64,000 bases of DNA, from the NCBI RefSeq assembly GCF_032062135.1, contig NC_092860.1, positions 124,178,496-124,242,495 on the forward strand, written 5' to 3'. Numbering within the stretch: the stretch's first letter is position 1; each line of letters begins with the position of its first letter. This document shows, one piece after another, positions 60,384 to 64,000 of the stretch. This DNA is from Pyxicephalus adspersus (taxonomy: Eukaryota; Chordata; Amphibia; Anura; Pyxicephalidae). The translations under genes were made by a program, and so were the position numbers. The notes under the pieces are model-generated. The model searched no databases. It was given only the letters and a program-made list of their open reading frames with translations, and was not told the DNA's origin.

Positions 60384-60414
60384 AACAGGAGGATTCCCTG
60401 CGAATCCTCCTGTT
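60384..60414. repeat. Perfect 13-bp stem hairpin
   Basis: AACAGGAGGATTC, a CCTGC loop, then GAATCCTCCTGTT. It follows the 96-bp foldback and probably belongs to the same repeat unit. Confidence 0.8.
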
Positions 60415-61897
60415 AAAATTTCCAATAGGCTCCATTGAGAATTGACTTGGGGTCCCAGTGGGGGAATCTGTTTGCTGAGAAGGGTTTGGGACCCTCATGC
60501 AGTGGCACAGTGTGTCCGTCCCTGCACCCTACCTACCTTATATTATCAAATGGTATTATAATAGAAATATAACACTACAGTAATTATAATGAAAAAGCTA
60601 TAACAGTATTGCCTGTACTGTGCATTTTTAGATAGACAAGCAGCGCCCTCCTGTGGCTGTAGGTAATAAAGCTGAATAATAAAGCCACTAATTAACAGTA
60701 TAAAAAGGGGCATCTCAATTAATAAAAATATAATCGAAAAGGTCATTTATTATGGTAATTAAATTCAAAAAGTGAAACTCATATATTATAGAGATTCATT
60801 AGACAAATAGTGTTATACTTCAAGTGTTTATTTCTTTTCATTTTGCTGAATATTGTCTAAAAGTAATGAAAACCCCCAAAATTTTAGAAATGTACATGGT
60901 GTCTCTTACCACTCAGCTAATAAACCCAAAGAACCTGCAAAGGTGTCCTGAGCCGTTAAATGGTGAATTACTGAAGTACATTAACTTTTCGATCATATTC
61001 TGATTTATTGAGATGCTCCTGTATATACCGGTAACTTTTCTACCTGTCAAATAATTGTAATTCTATTCAACCATTATTGTGATTTTGGGGAAGATACAGA
61101 CTAAGATGGCTTAGTGATGCTTATCATCAACAATCATTTTGGGTAACAATGTTTGAACATTTGTAGGGGCAAATGCGTATTTTGCTTTTTGTTTAGTAGT
61201 GCTGCATGGAGAGTACAGCTTGGTAATATTTCTCAGTGGAAGTTAATCATTCTTCTCAAATTGAATTCACCTGAACTAAACACAAGCCAATTTCAGCATC
61301 TGCAAACATAGACACAAAAAAGAAAACATACAAATGAAAACATTCATAAAATGATGGAACAACAGGGGAGGGAACGTTAAATCTATATTATATTAAAGTT
61401 CTGCAAATTTGGGATGCAAACACATATATCATTTACACATTAACTATTTAGTCTGGTGAGAATGGGGGTGCAGAGAGATTAGCTGTAACCTATCTGATTA
61501 AATACCTCACCTTTAGCTCTATAAAAAGGTGAACTATCATCCCCTGGTCATTAAAACTAATAGTGACACTTTTTCATCACCATCCAGATCATTCACCTAG
61601 TTTCAGGTTGCAATGTTTTTAATAAACAGCTGTCATATTTTGTTAAGTGCAAAGTGCAAGGACTGAGCACATTTCAGTAGCCAACAGATATTAGATCTCA
61701 GATTATTTATTTGGCACAGACATTGCATGTTTTCTTTAAAATATTTTGATAAAGCGTATTATTATTAACTTTTTTCTTAGCGCTTGTTTACATGGGGGGC
61801 TGGCATGTTCAGCTGCAGTGTGCCCACCTGCCCTAGTGAACTAGGTTTTACTTCTGGTACTGGGAAATGTCCTCTCACTTACAGTTCTTGTGACATA

Positions 61898-62101
61898 GGG
61901 CCTAATTTATTAAAGCTCTCCAAAGCTGGATAGGATACACTTTCAGCAGCAATCTGGGTGATCCAGCAAACCTGGAATGGATCTGGTCCAGGTTTTATTA
62001 CAGGTTACTTAGAAATCCATTCCAGGATTGCTAGATCACCCAGCTTCACTGATGTAAGTGTATCCTCTCCAGCTTTAGAGAGCTTTAATAAATCAGGCAC
62101 A
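61898..62101 (+). mobile_element. Foldback MITE between TEC and the NIPA-family gene
   Basis: GGGCCTAATTTATTAAAGCT at the left and AGAGCTTTAATAAATCAGGC at the right. GATCCAGCAAACCTGGAATG and its complement lie inside. Confidence 0.82.
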
Positions 62102-62462
62102 ATGTTGGGAAATCTCCCCAACCGTCCGGACCCAAGATGTATGTTTTTCTGTTTAGTAAGATCAGCCCAGTTTATATGGGGTAAGTGCCATCCCTAGCCC
62201 CAGACAGTCATTCTGATCTCATAGATGTTTTATCATAGATGCTTTAATTTAAAGAAAAAAAAACTCCAATGAATAAAAATATCTAATGATGTTTTGCTAG
62301 ATTTGAGTATAAATATGAAATAAAAAAGATCAAGTAAAGCAAGTCAAAAGCTGGTTTTTCTATTCGTTTGGCAAGACGTGTGCTGGCATGGGCCCTATAG
62401 GTTATATAAGATTTTAGTGACGACCTTATCTTATTGAATATAAATTTTTAAAATATAAAACT

Positions 62463-62469
62463 ATATATA

Positions 62470-62508
<39 letters not shown>

Positions 62509-62526
62509 TAATACTATATATATATT
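62463..62526. repeat. (AT)n microsatellite
   Basis: About 60 bases of alternating AT with two short interruptions (TTCAT, TTTATATTAATAC), 500 bases before the NIPA-family exon. Confidence 0.85.
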
Positions 62527-63033
62527 CATATTCTTTAAAGTTTAGTAGGATAGATGAGTTATCCTGTGGCATAAGGACATATACATACATTGATGCTGAT
62601 AGTCACAGCAGACTAAATAAAGCTAGAAGAATAAAGATGATTCAATATGTAAATATAATTGGAGTATACAATTACTTAATCAATCCTTAAGCATGCATGT
62701 TACAATAAAGTTTAATACACTAAACTAAAATAAATATCGCTCTCTGCAAAGTGTATGAACGGTAATACAATACACCATTAGAGGGCATCGTTCATTCATT
62801 CATTAATATACTACAATATTATTATTATTATTTTTTTTTTTTTTTACATTTTACTTATATGACAGATTTGCATTGAATATTGGTTAGAGTTTAGAGGCCC
62901 AGGATTGTAACTTTCCACCATTCACTATCAAAGGTATTTACTAATTTTTATATTAGTATTGTATTTCTAGTATTTGGTGGTGCTTTGTCTCATAAATAAA
63001 TATTTGTCTAATAATAATATAATTTTGTTCCAG

Positions 63034-63559
<526 letters not shown>

Positions 63560-64000
63560 TAAGTATGGATTTCAGTGAAGTGACCTTGAAAACAATATCA
63601 TAATCTTTGAGTGTTTTATCCATACTGAAGGTGTATGGAATTTATCAGGTGCTGATAATTTTTTTCACCAACTACTTGGTCTTGCTAACTTTAGGTAGGT
63701 TTTGCCTACTCAAGATTTCAGTCATTTATGCCAGTATGGGCAGTAAGAAAATACCATGCTTTAAAACCTCCCTCCATGTACAAGGAGTACATGTAATATT
63801 TATTGCTCTGGTTTCTTTTAAAGTGTCCCCTAAGGTATAACACCATCAGACTGGACCCAGCATGTGTTGATTTACACATTAGTGCTATACAGTGGCTTCA
63901 ACTGCATCTCAACACTACGCTATAGATAATGAAATTTTCACTAACTGTAGTGATATCACCATTGTATTAGACTAGGGAAAAGTTACAGAATAACTGGTAT

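Larger units (their letters stand above)
58171..63033. other. Spacer between TEC and the NIPA-family exons
   Basis: It holds a TIR repeat, the foldback and hairpin at 60265-60414, a foldback MITE and an AT microsatellite. A 106-codon frame at 59391-59711 has no recognised motif. I see neither a TXK kinase exon nor the upstream NIPA-family exons here. Confidence 0.5.

Overview
The window is vertebrate nuclear DNA, most likely from an anuran and probably a neobatrachian or ranoid frog. It is AT-rich and dominated by non-coding sequence. It holds a split gene with GT-AG introns that matches a vertebrate-specific kinase family. The repeats are of the kind abundant in frog genomes: foldback MITEs, TWA-flanked long-TIR elements, hAT relics, and LINE and SINE tails ending in TAA repeats. 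There is no operon structure, CRISPR array or prokaryotic or phage content. The species call is inference.

Positions 1-36646 contain no convincing host gene. They hold a 460-base assembly gap (1812-2271) inside a TIR element, four LINE or SINE 3' ends, three well-bounded PIF/Harbinger-like MITEs (5481-5872, 5876-6206, 8639-8937), foldback repeats, hAT relics (3715-4024, 32812-33829) and a nested TIR element (33026-33748). They also hold a decayed transposon-type protein gene on the minus strand (about 9229-10880).

Positions 36699-57638 carry TEC, a PH-TH-SH3-SH2-kinase cytoplasmic tyrosine kinase, on the plus strand. Fifteen coding exons can be placed to the base. They join in frame except at one point: the exons for the SH2 core are absent between 51597 and 52578, with no Ns there. 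Joining the two flanking exons directly would give a stop at once. Otherwise the gene looks functional: splice sites are good, and the Btk-type zinc ligands, catalytic lysine, HRDLAARN, DFG and activation-loop tyrosine are present. Intron 1 (36837-43822) carries a 571-bp hAT element with a perfect 8-bp target duplication and a 424-bp Harbinger-like MITE.

Positions 57639-63033 are the TEC 3' UTR and a repeat-bearing spacer with a near-perfect 96-bp foldback. At 63034-63558 two exons of a NIPA-family magnesium transporter follow, probably NIPAL1, which neighbours TXK and TEC in other vertebrates. Its 5' exons and TXK are not visible. Its orientation differs from the human arrangement as I recall it. 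The locus is therefore either rearranged in this lineage or misassembled.

I saw no undescribed gene system. The observations most worth checking are the hole in the SH2 domain, the TEC/NIPAL1 junction, the Tyr-to-Phe change in the SH3 domain, the 5' upstream ORF that overlaps the TEC start codon, and the structure and nesting of the mobile elements.
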